Positions 1 through 9,019 are shown, counted from the stretch's first letter. The stretch: DNA of 62,161 nucleotides from Bacteroidales bacterium (GCA_016929525.1 JAFGIP010000051.1:1-62161), one strand, 5' to 3'. Notes: generated from the sequence alone by a model not told the origin. Program-made: numbers and translations.

Positions 1-87
1 AATATTATGGTAAGATATGAGATATCAGACAAAAAGAGTCTCAAACCTACCAAAGACTTTAGGTGGCTATAGCAATGGGGTTCCACC

Positions 88-129
88 CCTGCCTGCCTGC
101 CTATAACGGCAGTTAAACCGGAAGGCAGG
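88..129 (+). repeat. 42-nt palindromic insert in 5S helix III
   Basis: The insert starts CCTGCCTGCCTGCC and ends GGAAGGCAGG. Its ends form a 7-bp stem, CCTGCCT (88-94) with AGGCAGG (123-129), extended by two more pairs after a mismatch; TGCC/GGCA (98-101/108-111) can form an inner hairpin. It lies exactly between the C87-G149 and U130-A148 pairs of helix III, so it would branch out as a side helix. CCTG is repeated in tandem at its left end. Confidence 0.8.
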
Positions 130-161
130 TCTTCCCATACCGAACAGAGAAGTTAAGACCA

Positions 162-181
162 CCTGCCTGCCGGTAGGCAGG
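162..181 (+). repeat. 20-nt palindromic insert in 5S helix II
   Basis: The sequence CCTGCCTGCCGGTAGGCAGG is a near-perfect palindrome with stem CCTGCCT/AGGCAGG around GCCGGT. It separates A161 from U182, which otherwise form consecutive pairs (U76-A161, A75-U182) of helix II. It shares its terminal CCTGCC/GGCAGG with the insert at 88-129, so both look like members of one small repeat family. Confidence 0.82.
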
Positions 182-232
182 TTCGCGCCGATGGTACTGC
201 GACTAGCAGGAGAGTAAGTCGCCGCCGTTTTT

Positions 233-275
233 TAATCCCGATATACTACTTAGTAATTACATCGGGATTTTTTAT
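233..275 (+). terminator. Rho-independent terminator after 5S
   Basis: AATCCCGAT (234-242) pairs with ATCGGGATT (261-269) across an 18-nt loop and is followed by a run of T. It ends the rRNA operon. The stem contains the same TCCCGAT/ATCGGGA arms as the hairpin in the broken tRNA-Leu at 46633-46650. Confidence 0.75.
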
Positions 276-337
276 AACTTTCAGCTCTAATATTGATTGG
301 TTGAGTGGTATGATTATTGCCTTCGACGACCAGATTT

Positions 338-2389
338 ATGAAAATATACTTTTCAATATTCCTTCTCTTTACAGGTCTTGTGCTCAAAGCTCAAATACAA
401 CCTGATTCAACAACAGTAATGTATTCATGGAAGCTTGAAAATAATTACTCTACTCTAACACTTGTTGAAATCGATACTAATTTGCCAAATTTCCAGATTC
501 TTTATCCAATCTATCATTATTCCATTAATAATTCTTTTCTAGGTAATTTTGGTTCACCTGTGATTCAGAATGTTTATACAGACAGGATATTCCATGAGGA
601 TGCTTTTTTCCTTAACTGTTATTTACCATATTTACATACAGAAGAAAATACTGCATACTTTAATTCAAAAAAGCCGTTTTCACGATTATCTTATTCATCA
701 AGCGGATCTGCTGTTAGTAAAGAACAGTCATTTGAAGCGTTCCACACGCAGAATATAACACCTAAATTTAACTTCGGTTTTCGATATCATGTAATCTCTT
801 CAAAAGGACAGTACAGGTACCTTGCAGTTAAAAAGAACGCTTTTCGTATTTTTTCAAGTTATACAGGCGACAGGTACATGGCACATGCCGTATTTAATGT
901 CAACAGGTACAAAGGTGGTGAAAGTGGTGGATTATCAGATACTTCAATGACTTTGCTTGAAAATAATTACCATATAGCTGAAGATGGAACTGAAAGTTAT
1001 AGCTATAGATACGATCTTGAAACCAGGTTTAATGGTTCGGGCCAACCATATTTCACATCGAATGCCCATAACAGAATCAGATATTACGACATCTTATTAA
1101 GCCAACGTGTTAAGCTGTTTACATTAGCTTCAAAAGTCGATTCTTCTAAACTGGACAAAGGACGTTCGTTTGCAGAACCAGTATTAACCTATTCGGTTAA
1201 AGCTAACAGGGCGATAAAAGCTTATGATGATATTGATCCGCTAGATCCGGGATATTACAATACATTTTATTTCAATACGGAAAATACATATGATTCGATC
1301 ACCAATTTTAAGGTTACCAACACAGCACAACTTGAATTTAAGACTACCTTCAGAGGCAAGGTTCAGGTAGGTATTTTTGGTGCCATAAAACATGAATATA
1401 AAAATTATACACTTTATTCTGAATGGGATACAACCTATGTACCCGGTGATACACTGATAACAGTACTTTTTGAAGAATCAGATATCAATGGAAACGGAAT
1501 ACTTGATACCCTGAAAGGTGTCAAAGACATTGAACATTTACAGAATACATATGTTTCTGCAGGTATCTATGGAAATTTATGGAACAAAGTAAAAACACGT
1601 TTTTCAGGGACCATATGTTTAATAGGTGAAAAAGCTGGTGAAACTATGTTAGAAGGATTTATTGATACAAAAATCTCCTTATTTAACAGAGAATTTGAAT
1701 TTGGTGCCAATGGTGCGATAGAAAGTAAAATGCCTGGTTACCTTTATAATCACTACTATTCCAACCATTATATGTGGAATCAAAGTCTAAGTCCTGAATA
1801 CCATGTTTATTTATCAAGTGTTATAGCTTCTCCGTCAAACAATTTTGAGATTCGTGGCAATTATCACGTACTTCGCAACTACATTTATTTCGGAAAGGAT
1901 ATTGTTCCACAGAATTATGGAGAAATATTAAATTATTTTTCTATCGGGGTCGATAAAACATTTAACGTGTGGCGATTGTTTTCTGTAAATAAAATTGTGT
2001 ATCAGGCAACTGAGAATAAAGAGGTTTTACCATTACCTGATATCGTGTATTATAATTCAACATATATCGATTATACTTTCAATTTTGAAAAGACTGGCGG
2101 AAAACTGCAGGTTATGCTTGGATTCGACTTATTTTATAATACAAGTTTTAACGGGTATGAGTATTCTCCGGCTTTAGCACAGTTTTATACCCAGAGTGAT
2201 AATTATATAGGAAATTATCCTTTGGTGGATGCTTTTTTGAATATTAAACTTAAGAGAACACGATTCTTCTTTAAAATGCAACACTTTTATACATTATTTG
2301 ATAAATATAACGGCTATTATTCAACTGTACGTTATCCATATAATCAATATGCACTAAAATTCGGAATATCATGGACATTCTATGATTAA
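338..2389 (+). CDS. Putative porin (Porin_10-type outer-membrane beta-barrel)
   Basis: The protein of about 683 aa starts with a clear signal peptide (MKIYFSIFLLFTGLVLKAQ). The ATG at 338 is preferred over the upstream TTG at 317, which would add seven residues before the signal peptide. The rest is rich in Tyr, Phe, Asn and alternating polar/apolar strands and ends in an aromatic strand (FGISWTFYD), as expected for an outer-membrane barrel. Composition and length fit the putative porin family found across Bacteroidota, which is known only as a predicted outer-membrane channel with undefined substrate. A lytic transglycosylase follows 52 nt downstream in the same direction. The family call is from pattern recognition, not a profile search. 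Confidence 0.7.
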   Translation: MKIYFSIFLLFTGLVLKAQIQPDSTTVMYSWKLENNYSTLTLVEIDTNLPNFQILYPIYHYSINNSFLGNFGSPVIQNVYTDRIFHEDAFFLNCYLPYLHTEENTAYFNSKKPFSRLSYSSSGSAVSKEQSFEAFHTQNITPKFNFGFRYHVISSKGQYRYLAVKKNAFRIFSSYTGDRYMAHAVFNVNRYKGGESGGLSDTSMTLLENNYHIAEDGTESYSYRYDLETRFNGSGQPYFTSNAHNRIRYYDILLSQRVKLFTLASKVDSSKLDKGRSFAEPVLTYSVKANRAIKAYDDIDPLDPGYYNTFYFNTENTYDSITNFKVTNTAQLEFKTTFRGKVQVGIFGAIKHEYKNYTLYSEWDTTYVPGDTLITVLFEESDINGNGILDTLKGVKDIEHLQNTYVSAGIYGNLWNKVKTRFSGTICLIGEKAGETMLEGFIDTKISLFNREFEFGANGAIESKMPGYLYNHYYSNHYMWNQSLSPEYHVYLSSVIASPSNNFEIRGNYHVLRNYIYFGKDIVPQNYGEILNYFSIGVDKTFNVWRLFSVNKIVYQATENKEVLPLPDIVYYNSTYIDYTFNFEKTGGKLQVMLGFDLFYNTSFNGYEYSPALAQFYTQSDNYIGNYPLVDAFLNIKLKRTRFFFKMQHFYTLFDKYNGYYSTVRYPYNQYALKFGISWTFYD

Positions 2390-2441
2390 ATGAACAATCC
2401 GGTTTAAAATCCATTTTTATTTCTTAGGTAATTTCAGGATT

Positions 2442-3851
2442 ATGAAAATGAACAGATATCTGGGCATACTGCTAATAATGATATTAGTTTTTTCTTGTAA
2501 GAGAATATCGAATTCTACAAGTCGCATGCAAAACAATTCGAAACTGAAACAGATAGTTGAGAGTGGTGTATTGCGCGTTGTAACCGATTTTAATTCCACA
2601 AGTTATTTTATTTACAGAGGGCAACCAATGGGATTTCAGTATGAAATGCTACAGGAGCTTGCCGATCATTTGGATGTTAAATTAGAGGTTAGTGTTAATA
2701 ATAGCCTTGAAGAGAAATTTGAGATGCTGGAAAGAGGTGATGTCGATCTAATCGCAGTGAATCTTACAGTGACCAATGAAAGACGGAAGATGATGGATTT
2801 CACAGTACCTTTTGCGCAAACCAGACAGGTTTTAGTACAGCGAAAAGTGAGTGATTCAGATGATTCGGATAATGATTCAAAAAATTCAATGGTTTTTACC
2901 CAGCTCGATTTGGCTCGTAAACCCGTATATGTGCAAAGCAATTCTTCCTATGCAAAAAGATTAAAAAATCTTTCTGATGAAATTGGCGATACAATATTCA
3001 TTCATGAAATTGATCAGGGAGTTGAGAAATTGATAGAGCTTGTTGCCGAAGGTGAAATTGACTATACAGTAGCTGATGAGAATGTTGCAAGGGTGAATAG
3101 TACCTATTTTGATAATATCGATTTCTCGGTACCGGTAAGCTTTCCTCAGAATATGGCATGGGCAGTTGCTAAAGGTACAGATGATCTGCGCTTCGCCGTT
3201 AACAGCTGGATGGAGAAATTTCGCGACACCAGAAAATATGCTGTTTTATATAACAAGTATTTCATGAATAAACGCTCGGCAGAAATTGTGGAGAGTGATT
3301 ATTTCGCAAATTCTTCGGGAAAAATTTCACCATATGATGATATCATCAAAGAGTATAGTAAAGATATCGGATGGGACTGGAGACTTGTTGCATCTATGAT
3401 GTATCAGGAATCCAGATTTAATCCCGAAGCAGTGTCATGGGCGGGTGCTTATGGACTTATGCAGCTTATGCCAAATACAGGGGCTAGGTTTGGTATTGTG
3501 CCAACGTCACCGGAAAAAAAGCAGATCAGAGCAGGTATAATGTTCATTCAATGGCTCAATGAGCAGCTAAGTGATATTAAAGATGAAGAAGAACGAAGAA
3601 AGTTTATACTGGCATCTTATAACGTTGGACTGGGGCATGTTTTAGATGCCAGAGCTTTAGCGGCAAAGCATGGAAAAGATCCTAACATCTGGGACGATAA
3701 TGTTGACAAGTACCTTCTAAGTAAATCGGAACCAAAATATTTTACCGATTCTGTTGTAAAATATGGTTATTGCAGGGGAATAGAAACTTACCGCTATGTT
3801 GCAAATATTGTAGATAGATATGAGCACTATAAAAATCTGGTGGAAGAATAG
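2442..3851 (+). CDS. mltF: MltF-like membrane-bound lytic transglycosylase
   Basis: The 469-aa lipoprotein has signal peptide and lipobox LVFSC with Cys19. Residues about 35-275 are a periplasmic solute-binding fold (SBP_bac_3: LRVVTDFNSTSYFIYRG, DLIAVNLTVTNERRKMMDFT). Residues about 300-465 are a goose-lysozyme-like SLT domain with YQESRFNPEA (catalytic Glu323) and AYGLMQLMPNTG. This order matches MltF, which cleaves peptidoglycan to 1,6-anhydro-muropeptides and may be regulated through the binding domain. A short Asp/Ser-rich insert (about residues 136-147) interrupts the binding domain. It acts at the inner face of the outer membrane or in the periplasm. Confidence 0.92.
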   Translation: MKMNRYLGILLIMILVFSCKRISNSTSRMQNNSKLKQIVESGVLRVVTDFNSTSYFIYRGQPMGFQYEMLQELADHLDVKLEVSVNNSLEEKFEMLERGDVDLIAVNLTVTNERRKMMDFTVPFAQTRQVLVQRKVSDSDDSDNDSKNSMVFTQLDLARKPVYVQSNSSYAKRLKNLSDEIGDTIFIHEIDQGVEKLIELVAEGEIDYTVADENVARVNSTYFDNIDFSVPVSFPQNMAWAVAKGTDDLRFAVNSWMEKFRDTRKYAVLYNKYFMNKRSAEIVESDYFANSSGKISPYDDIIKEYSKDIGWDWRLVASMMYQESRFNPEAVSWAGAYGLMQLMPNTGARFGIVPTSPEKKQIRAGIMFIQWLNEQLSDIKDEEERRKFILASYNVGLGHVLDARALAAKHGKDPNIWDDNVDKYLLSKSEPKYFTDSVVKYGYCRGIETYRYVANIVDRYEHYKNLVEE

Positions 3852-3854
3852 TAC

Positions 3855-4478
3855 TTATTTTTTCCTGTATACAGATGTGCGTTTTAGTATTTCAATAAAT
3901 TCAGATAAAATCATCGCAGTGGCTCCCCAGATTGTTTCACCCTGAATATCATAGTAAGGGACATTTATTTTAGTATTCATTAGGGTCATTGTCTTATGTT
4001 TTATAGTATTTCTGTCAAAGAAAATCACAATGGGCTCCCTGATTATGTACTTGACTTCGTGATCGTCAAGTTTGAAATTAACAGAACCATTGTATTTAAA
4101 TACATGCGGACTTACCAGAAATCCGCTTACGGGAATCTGTAAAGGTGTTAGTATTCCAAGTAAATCACTGCCACATAATTTTATTCCTATCTCCTCGTAG
4201 GTTTCTCTTATGGCTGTGTCTAAAAGACTATGATCGTTTTTTTCTTTTTTACCTCCGGGGAAACTTATCTGTCCGCTATGATATCCTTCGTATTGTGTTC
4301 GTTTAATCAGGATAAGTTCAAATGAAGGTTCCGGTAAAATAATTATTGAAACGGCTGCTTTCTTTCTGACAGATCCTTCTTCTGATAAGGTTCTGAATTC
4401 CGGGGCCATTTTCATCTGTGCTTTAATACCTGGTAAAGGTTTTTTTAAAGCTTGATTTACAATCATGTAAAAATCCAT
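3855..4478 (-). CDS. NUDIX hydrolase, CoA pyrophosphatase (NudL) type
   Basis: The 207-aa protein has the CoA-specific motif region LIKRTQYEGYHSGQISFPGG (57-76) followed by a Nudix box ending RETYEEIGI (91-99). These are hallmarks of the NudL/YeaB family, which hydrolyses CoA and its derivatives to 4'-phosphopantetheine and 3',5'-ADP. Glutamates of the REXXEE core are intact. The gene runs toward the MltF gene, ending 3 nt from its stop, and begins 6 nt after the end of the permease gene, so it is probably the second gene of a leftward pair. Confidence 0.85.
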   Translation of the reverse strand: MDFYMIVNQALKKPLPGIKAQMKMAPEFRTLSEEGSVRKKAAVSIIILPEPSFELILIKRTQYEGYHSGQISFPGGKKEKNDHSLLDTAIRETYEEIGIKLCGSDLLGILTPLQIPVSGFLVSPHVFKYNGSVNFKLDDHEVKYIIREPIVIFFDRNTIKHKTMTLMNTKINVPYYDIQGETIWGATAMILSEFIEILKRTSVYRKK

Positions 4479-4484
4479 AACCTC

Positions 4485-5729
4485 TTAATTATATCGGAGT
4501 GTTTTAACAGGATCGATTTTTAATATCACCAATGTGGGTATTAACATCGAAAGGAATATGATAAAAAGGCTGCCAAGATTTGTAAAAATAACAATTAACC
4601 AGGTGAGATTAACTGGTACATAGTCGATAAAATAGGATGACTGATTTAATTTCAGTAACTGGAATCTTTCCTGAATAAAACAGATGGCGAGGGCCAACAT
4701 ATTTCCTATTACAAGACCTTTTAATATCAGATATAAAGCCTGGTACATAAATATTTTCCTCATTGACCGATTATTTGCACCTACTGCTTTTAACAATCCG
4801 ATTGTATTTGTTCTGTCAAGAATCAGGATGATCAGACCTGATATCATATTAACAACAGCAACAACGATCATTAATACCAGTATCACTAAAACATTCATGT
4901 CCAGCAGCCCCAGCCACTGAAAAATTTGTGGGTATTTATCCTCTATACTCAGTACTTTGAGCCTTGAACCGTCGTCGAGAAAATGATAACCGGCAATATC
5001 ACGCACGAGGTAGGTAATTATATCCAGGTCTTTAAACCCGTCAATAAGAAGTTCAAAACCACTTATTTGATTATCATTCCAGTTATAAAGTTTTTGAATA
5101 TGTTTTATATCTGCCAGTATGAACTGGCGGTCGAATTCTTCAAGACTGGTGGTGAAAAGTCCGCTGATTTTAAATCTTCGCCCTCTGGGTCGTTCATCGA
5201 AAAAAAACATTGGAAATTCATCTCCGATATCAAGCCTTAGCATTGAGGCCAGTTTCTCAGATAATATAACTTCGTTGGTTGCTGCCGAATCAGTGACTTT
5301 AAAGGAATTTCCTTTAATCATATTCTGATTAAAAAATGTCCAGTCATAATCAGGTCCGACACCTTTCACAAATACTCCCTGGTTTTCTTTGTCAGCCTTA
5401 ATTATGCCGGGTTTTGTTGCAAAGACCTGAATGTGCCTTATTCCCGGAATACTTTTAATTGAAGGTAAAAAATCCTGATTCGAAGATATAGGAATAGATT
5501 CATAGGAATTGTTGGCATCGAAATTTAGAATCTGAATATGACTTCCAAATCCAACTACCTTATTCCGGATCTCTTTCTTGAATCCTGTAACCACTGCCAG
5601 CGTAATTATCATTACTGCTATGCTCAGGGAAATTGAAATAACCGAAAGTCGCACTATCGATCTCGACATGAGTTTTTTCCCTTCTTTATCAAAACTGAAT
5701 CTGCGTGCTATGAATAGTTCGGTGTTCAA
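4485..5729 (-). CDS. FtsX-like ABC permease, LolC/LolE family
   Basis: The 414-aa protein has an N-terminal transmembrane segment (about 25-50) after the family-typical LFIARRF start, a long extracytoplasmic MacB/LolC-like domain (about 50-265), and three C-terminal membrane segments (about 275-305, 325-355, 375-400). The GLLKAVGANNRSMRKIF stretch is typical of LolC/E permeases that extract lipoproteins from the inner membrane. No ATPase is adjacent, but a LolD-like ATPase lies at 36574-37233 and could be its partner. It is the first gene of a leftward pair with the NUDIX gene. Confidence 0.85.
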   Translation of the reverse strand: MNTELFIARRFSFDKEGKKLMSRSIVRLSVISISLSIAVMIITLAVVTGFKKEIRNKVVGFGSHIQILNFDANNSYESIPISSNQDFLPSIKSIPGIRHIQVFATKPGIIKADKENQGVFVKGVGPDYDWTFFNQNMIKGNSFKVTDSAATNEVILSEKLASMLRLDIGDEFPMFFFDERPRGRRFKISGLFTTSLEEFDRQFILADIKHIQKLYNWNDNQISGFELLIDGFKDLDIITYLVRDIAGYHFLDDGSRLKVLSIEDKYPQIFQWLGLLDMNVLVILVLMIVVAVVNMISGLIILILDRTNTIGLLKAVGANNRSMRKIFMYQALYLILKGLVIGNMLALAICFIQERFQLLKLNQSSYFIDYVPVNLTWLIVIFTNLGSLFIIFLSMLIPTLVILKIDPVKTLRYN

Positions 5730-5796
5730 AATGTTATCATCTTTGTAAAGTGCGTAAAAGTACTAATTTAGTTAAGTTTTTTTCAGCATATCAGAT

Positions 5797-6999
5797 ATGA
5801 AAAATTTCATTCGGAATATTATAAAAATATATACTTTGACATTCATCATCCTTGTTTCATCATGCTGTTCAGATCCTCAGGGGAAAGAGACGGATGTAAC
5901 TCCGGGAGCTTATCAGACAAGGGAATACATACCGTATTTAAGTAATAAAAGAATAGGTGTTGTTGTTAATCAAACATCTATGATAGAAAATGTTCACCTC
6001 GTGGATACTTTAATTTCTTCAGGGATCAATGTGGTTAAGATCTTTTCTCCGGAACATGGATTTAAAGGTGATAAAAGTGACGGTGAAATTATTGAAGATG
6101 AAAATAGTGAAGAATATAATATCCCGGTAATTTCACTTTATGGTAATGATAAAATGCTTAATGCACATGATGTGAGAGACATTGATATAATGGTTTTCGA
6201 TATTCAGGATGTCGGAGTCAGATTTTATACATATATCAGTACATTACATTATGTTCTGGAAGGCTGTGCTCAGAATAATATCCCTGTACTGGTTCTTGAC
6301 AGGCCAAATCCAAACAGACAATACATTGACGGGCCTGTTCTGAAGAAGGAATTCAGTTCATTTATTGGTATGCATCCTGTACCGGTTGTTTACGGGATGA
6401 CGATTGGTGAATATGCCGGAATGATTAACGGAGAGCTCTGGTTAAAAGATTCGCTTCAGTGCAAGTTAGAGATAGTTAAATGTGAAAACTATGATCATTC
6501 AAGTTATTATGATCTGCCTGTTAATCCTTCACCAAATCTGCGTAACATAACTGCAATTTACCTTTACCCGTCTCTTGCTTTCTTTGAAGGAACGGTTGTT
6601 TCTGTCGGACGTGGTACCAAATTCCCATTTTTGGTCATTGGTCATCCTGATTATACGGATACAACATTTAGTTTTATTCCTCAGTCGGATCCTGAAGCCA
6701 GTTTGCATCCTAAACTGAAGGGGCAGAAATGCTATGGAATTAATTTGCAGGGGATTAATGCCGACTCATTAAGATGTAATGGCAGGATAGAATTATCCTA
6801 CCTTATTTCGTTTTACAATGATCTGAATCTGGGTGACGAATTTTTCACTGATTACTTCACGCTTCTTGCAGGGAACAATGAGCTATCGAATCAAATAATC
6901 GAAGGTAAAACAGCAGAGGAGATTAAAGAAAGCTGGCAAAAGGATTTGGAGAAGTATAAAATAATCAGGGCAAAGTATCTTCTTTACCCTGATTTCTAA
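5797..6999 (+). CDS. namZ: NamZ-type exo-beta-N-acetylmuramidase (DUF1343), lipoprotein
   Basis: The 400-aa protein has an N-terminal hydrophobic segment and lipobox VSSC (Cys23, with a second Cys at 24). The body carries DUF1343 signatures: RIGVVVNQTS, KIFSPEHGFKG, DIMVFDIQDVGVRFYTYISTLHYVL, LDRPNPN and the FEGTVVSVGRGTKFPF stretch. Characterised members (GH171, NamZ) remove terminal MurNAc from the non-reducing end of peptidoglycan fragments, supporting cell-wall recycling. Lipid anchoring implies a periplasmic or outer-membrane location. It is divergent from the LolC/E-type gene with a 67-nt spacer. Confidence 0.88.
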   Translation: MKNFIRNIIKIYTLTFIILVSSCCSDPQGKETDVTPGAYQTREYIPYLSNKRIGVVVNQTSMIENVHLVDTLISSGINVVKIFSPEHGFKGDKSDGEIIEDENSEEYNIPVISLYGNDKMLNAHDVRDIDIMVFDIQDVGVRFYTYISTLHYVLEGCAQNNIPVLVLDRPNPNRQYIDGPVLKKEFSSFIGMHPVPVVYGMTIGEYAGMINGELWLKDSLQCKLEIVKCENYDHSSYYDLPVNPSPNLRNITAIYLYPSLAFFEGTVVSVGRGTKFPFLVIGHPDYTDTTFSFIPQSDPEASLHPKLKGQKCYGINLQGINADSLRCNGRIELSYLISFYNDLNLGDEFFTDYFTLLAGNNELSNQIIEGKTAEEIKESWQKDLEKYKIIRAKYLLYPDF

Positions 7000-7007
7000 G
7001 TTTAAAT

Positions 7008-8243
7008 TTATTTAGCAGCTAATACACTTTTCTTTGCAGATGCAGTTTCTATTCTGCCAGGGTATTTGCTAAGACCAACTTCAAGACACTTCATTGCAAT
7101 TGCAATTTGTTCTTTGTTTATAACATATGCCAATCTTACTTCCTGTCGTCCTAATCCTCCTTCGGTGTAAAAACCTGCACCCGGAGCAAGCATTATTGTA
7201 TTGCCATTATATTCGAATTCCTCCAGCATCCACATGGAAAATTTTTCGGCATCATCGACAGGAAGCTTTGCCATTACATAAAAAGCACCTTTTGGATACG
7301 GACAAAATACTCCTGGAATTTCATTTAATGCCTTAACAATAAAATTTCTTCTGCTCAGATATTCTTCATAAACACCATCCATATATTCTTTTGAACTGTC
7401 AATTGCAGCTTCCCCGGCAATCTGACCAACATACGGCGGACTCAGGCGGGCCTGACAGAATTTAAGTGCTGTATCCCGCAGTTGTTTATTTTTGGTAACC
7501 AGTGCTCCGGTTCTTAACCCGGTAGCGCTATATCGTTTCGATAGTGAATCAATAAGAATAGCATGCTGATCCAGGCCTTCAAGCTGCATCACGGAAATAA
7601 ATTCTTCACCGTCATATACAAATTCCCTATAAACTTCATCTGACAGCAGAAACAGGTCATATTTAAGAACAATATCACGAATCTGTTCCAGCTCCTTTCG
7701 GCTATATACATGTCCGGTTGGGTTATTCGGATTGCAAATGATAATTCCTCTGGTCTTTTCTGTAATCTTTTTTTCAAATTCAGATATCGGAGGTAAAACA
7801 AAACCATCTTCAATATGCGATGAAATTGCTACTACATTCACATCAGTTGAAGTGGCAAAACTATAATAGTTTGCATAAAATGGCTCGGGCACAAGTATTT
7901 CATCGTCACCATTTGAACATGTAAGAAGTGTTATTGTAATAGCCTCTGAACCTCCAATGGTAATCAATATATCTTCATAGTTAACGCCAATATTATGTCT
8001 TTTATAATATTCAACCATTTTTCTTCGCAGCGATTCCATACCTGCGCTGTGGCTATACTCCAAAACTTTTGTGTCGAGATTACGAATTGCCGCCAAGGCT
8101 TTATCAGAGGTTGGTATATCGGGTTGACCGATGTTTAAACGAATAACATTTCTGCCCTTGCTCGTGGCTTCCTCAGCAAGGGGTACCAACTTCCTGATCG
8201 GAGAGTTTGGCATGAGTGTACCTCTTTTTGAAATCCTTGGCAT
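7008..8243 (-). CDS. Class I/II pyridoxal-phosphate aminotransferase (AspC family)
   Basis: The 411-aa fold-type I aminotransferase has NPNNPTG (171-177), SDEVYREF (201-208) and the PLP-binding Lys236 in SLSKRYSATGLRTG. N-terminal SKRGTLMPNSPIRKLVPLA and LNIGQPDIPT resemble Bacteroidota aspartate aminotransferase-like enzymes. It probably transfers amino groups between aspartate or a related amino acid and 2-oxoglutarate, but substrate cannot be fixed from sequence. The C-terminus has a short low-complexity tail (KKSVLAAK). It lies 82 nt downstream of the DUF1573 gene, separated from it by a terminator. Confidence 0.9.
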   Translation of the reverse strand: MPRISKRGTLMPNSPIRKLVPLAEEATSKGRNVIRLNIGQPDIPTSDKALAAIRNLDTKVLEYSHSAGMESLRRKMVEYYKRHNIGVNYEDILITIGGSEAITITLLTCSNGDDEILVPEPFYANYYSFATSTDVNVVAISSHIEDGFVLPPISEFEKKITEKTRGIIICNPNNPTGHVYSRKELEQIRDIVLKYDLFLLSDEVYREFVYDGEEFISVMQLEGLDQHAILIDSLSKRYSATGLRTGALVTKNKQLRDTALKFCQARLSPPYVGQIAGEAAIDSSKEYMDGVYEEYLSRRNFIVKALNEIPGVFCPYPKGAFYVMAKLPVDDAEKFSMWMLEEFEYNGNTIMLAPGAGFYTEGGLGRQEVRLAYVINKEQIAIAMKCLEVGLSKYPGRIETASAKKSVLAAK

Positions 8244-8263
8244 AATTGTAATTATTAATTGGT

Positions 8264-8300
8264 TAAAAAAACAAACTCACAGATAAACGTATCTGTGAGT
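8264..8300 (-). terminator. Intrinsic terminator of the DUF1573 gene
   Basis: ACTCACAGATA (8275-8285) and TATCTGTGAGT (8290-8300) form a perfect 11-bp stem with a 4-nt loop. Read leftward, the stem is followed by a T-rich run, so it terminates leftward transcripts and uncouples the DUF1573 gene from the aminotransferase. Confidence 0.85.
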
Positions 8301-8325
8301 CGCGATTATCTGTATGATTATAATT

Positions 8326-8760
8326 TTATTCTATTGCTGCCGCTGCAGGCTGTGGTTGTGGTTCAACTTTACCTTTTATGCGCAATATTATTGGTGCTTC
8401 CTGAGCATTTGAATATACAGTGACACTCTTTGAGAAAGTGCCAACTCTTTTGGTATTATATTTTACTTTGATCGCTGAATCCTGACCCGGATTTATCGGT
8501 TCACGTGGCCACTGCGGTACAGTACAACCGCATGAACTGCGAACGTTACTAAGTATTAAAGGTTCGGTACCCGTATTTTTAAAGACAAAATCTATCGTAG
8601 CATCTCCATCATATTCAATAGTACCAAAGTCGTGTTCTGTTTCACTGAATTCTATTCCGGGACCAAACACATCAGCAGTTTCTCCCTGTGTCGGTGTTTG
8701 TGAACAACTTAAAGTAAATATAGCTCCGAAAAATAAAACGCTTGTTAAGATCTTTTTCAT
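8326..8760 (-). CDS. DUF1573 domain lipoprotein
   Basis: The 144-aa protein has signal peptide and lipobox TLSC (Cys19). Residues about 40-135 form one DUF1573 domain: TEHDFGTIEYDGDATIDFVFKNTG, the conserved SSCGCTVP (Cys77, Cys79) and the NPGQDSAIKVKYNTKRVGTFSKSVTVYSN stretch. DUF1573 has an immunoglobulin-like beta-sandwich and is abundant in Bacteroidota as short secreted lipoproteins without proven function. It ends in a Pro/Ala-rich tail. It is monocistronic: own -7 element at 8781-8788 and own terminator. Confidence 0.9.
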   Translation of the reverse strand: MKKILTSVLFFGAIFTLSCSQTPTQGETADVFGPGIEFSETEHDFGTIEYDGDATIDFVFKNTGTEPLILSNVRSSCGCTVPQWPREPINPGQDSAIKVKYNTKRVGTFSKSVTVYSNAQEAPIILRIKGKVEPQPQPAAAAIE

Positions 8761-8780
8761 GATAAAAATTTTTCAGGTTA

Positions 8781-8788
8781 CAAATTTA
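8781..8788 (-). promoter_or_regulatory. -7 element for the DUF1573 gene
   Basis: Read leftward this is TAAATTTG, matching the Bacteroidota TAnnTTTG -7 consensus, about 20 nt before the start codon at 8760. No convincing -33 element was identified. Confidence 0.5.
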
Positions 8789-9019
8789 AAGATATTTAAC
8801 TGAATAATTATGCATAATTTATTGAATCATTAATATTATTTCAAAATTAGGTTTAAATACCAGTGAATCAAGCATGGATAGTGAATCTTTTCTTAATGAA
8901 TTGTTAATGTTTCATAAAGTAATCTGCTGGTATTATTAGATCAGGTTCCGTATTCTTCAGGTTAATTTATATTTTTACGCAATTTTTAATAAGACAATTT
9001 CAAGTTAAAATTTTTAAGT

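Larger units (their letters stand above)
59..228 (+). rRNA. rrf: 5S rRNA with two palindromic insertions
   Basis: The 5S core is recognisable: 5' GGTGGCTATAGC, loop C CCCATACCGAAC, the GCGCCGATGGTACTGC segment, GAGAGTA of loop E, and 3' GTCGCCGCC pairing with the 5' end in helix I. The gene is about 170 nt instead of about 110 because of inserts at 88-129 and 162-181. Without them helix II pairs 72-78 with 159-161/182-186 around one bulged C, and helix III pairs 87/130-132 with 146-149 followed by the usual two bulged A residues. The remaining core is about 108 nt, normal for Bacteroidota. It is presumably the last gene of an rRNA operon whose 16S and 23S lie upstream of the window. Whether the inserts stay in the mature RNA or are cut out cannot be told from sequence. 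Confidence 0.93.

Noticed and set aside
317-337. TTG start for the porin gene
   Set aside because: It would place seven extra residues before a complete signal peptide; the ATG at 338 is better.
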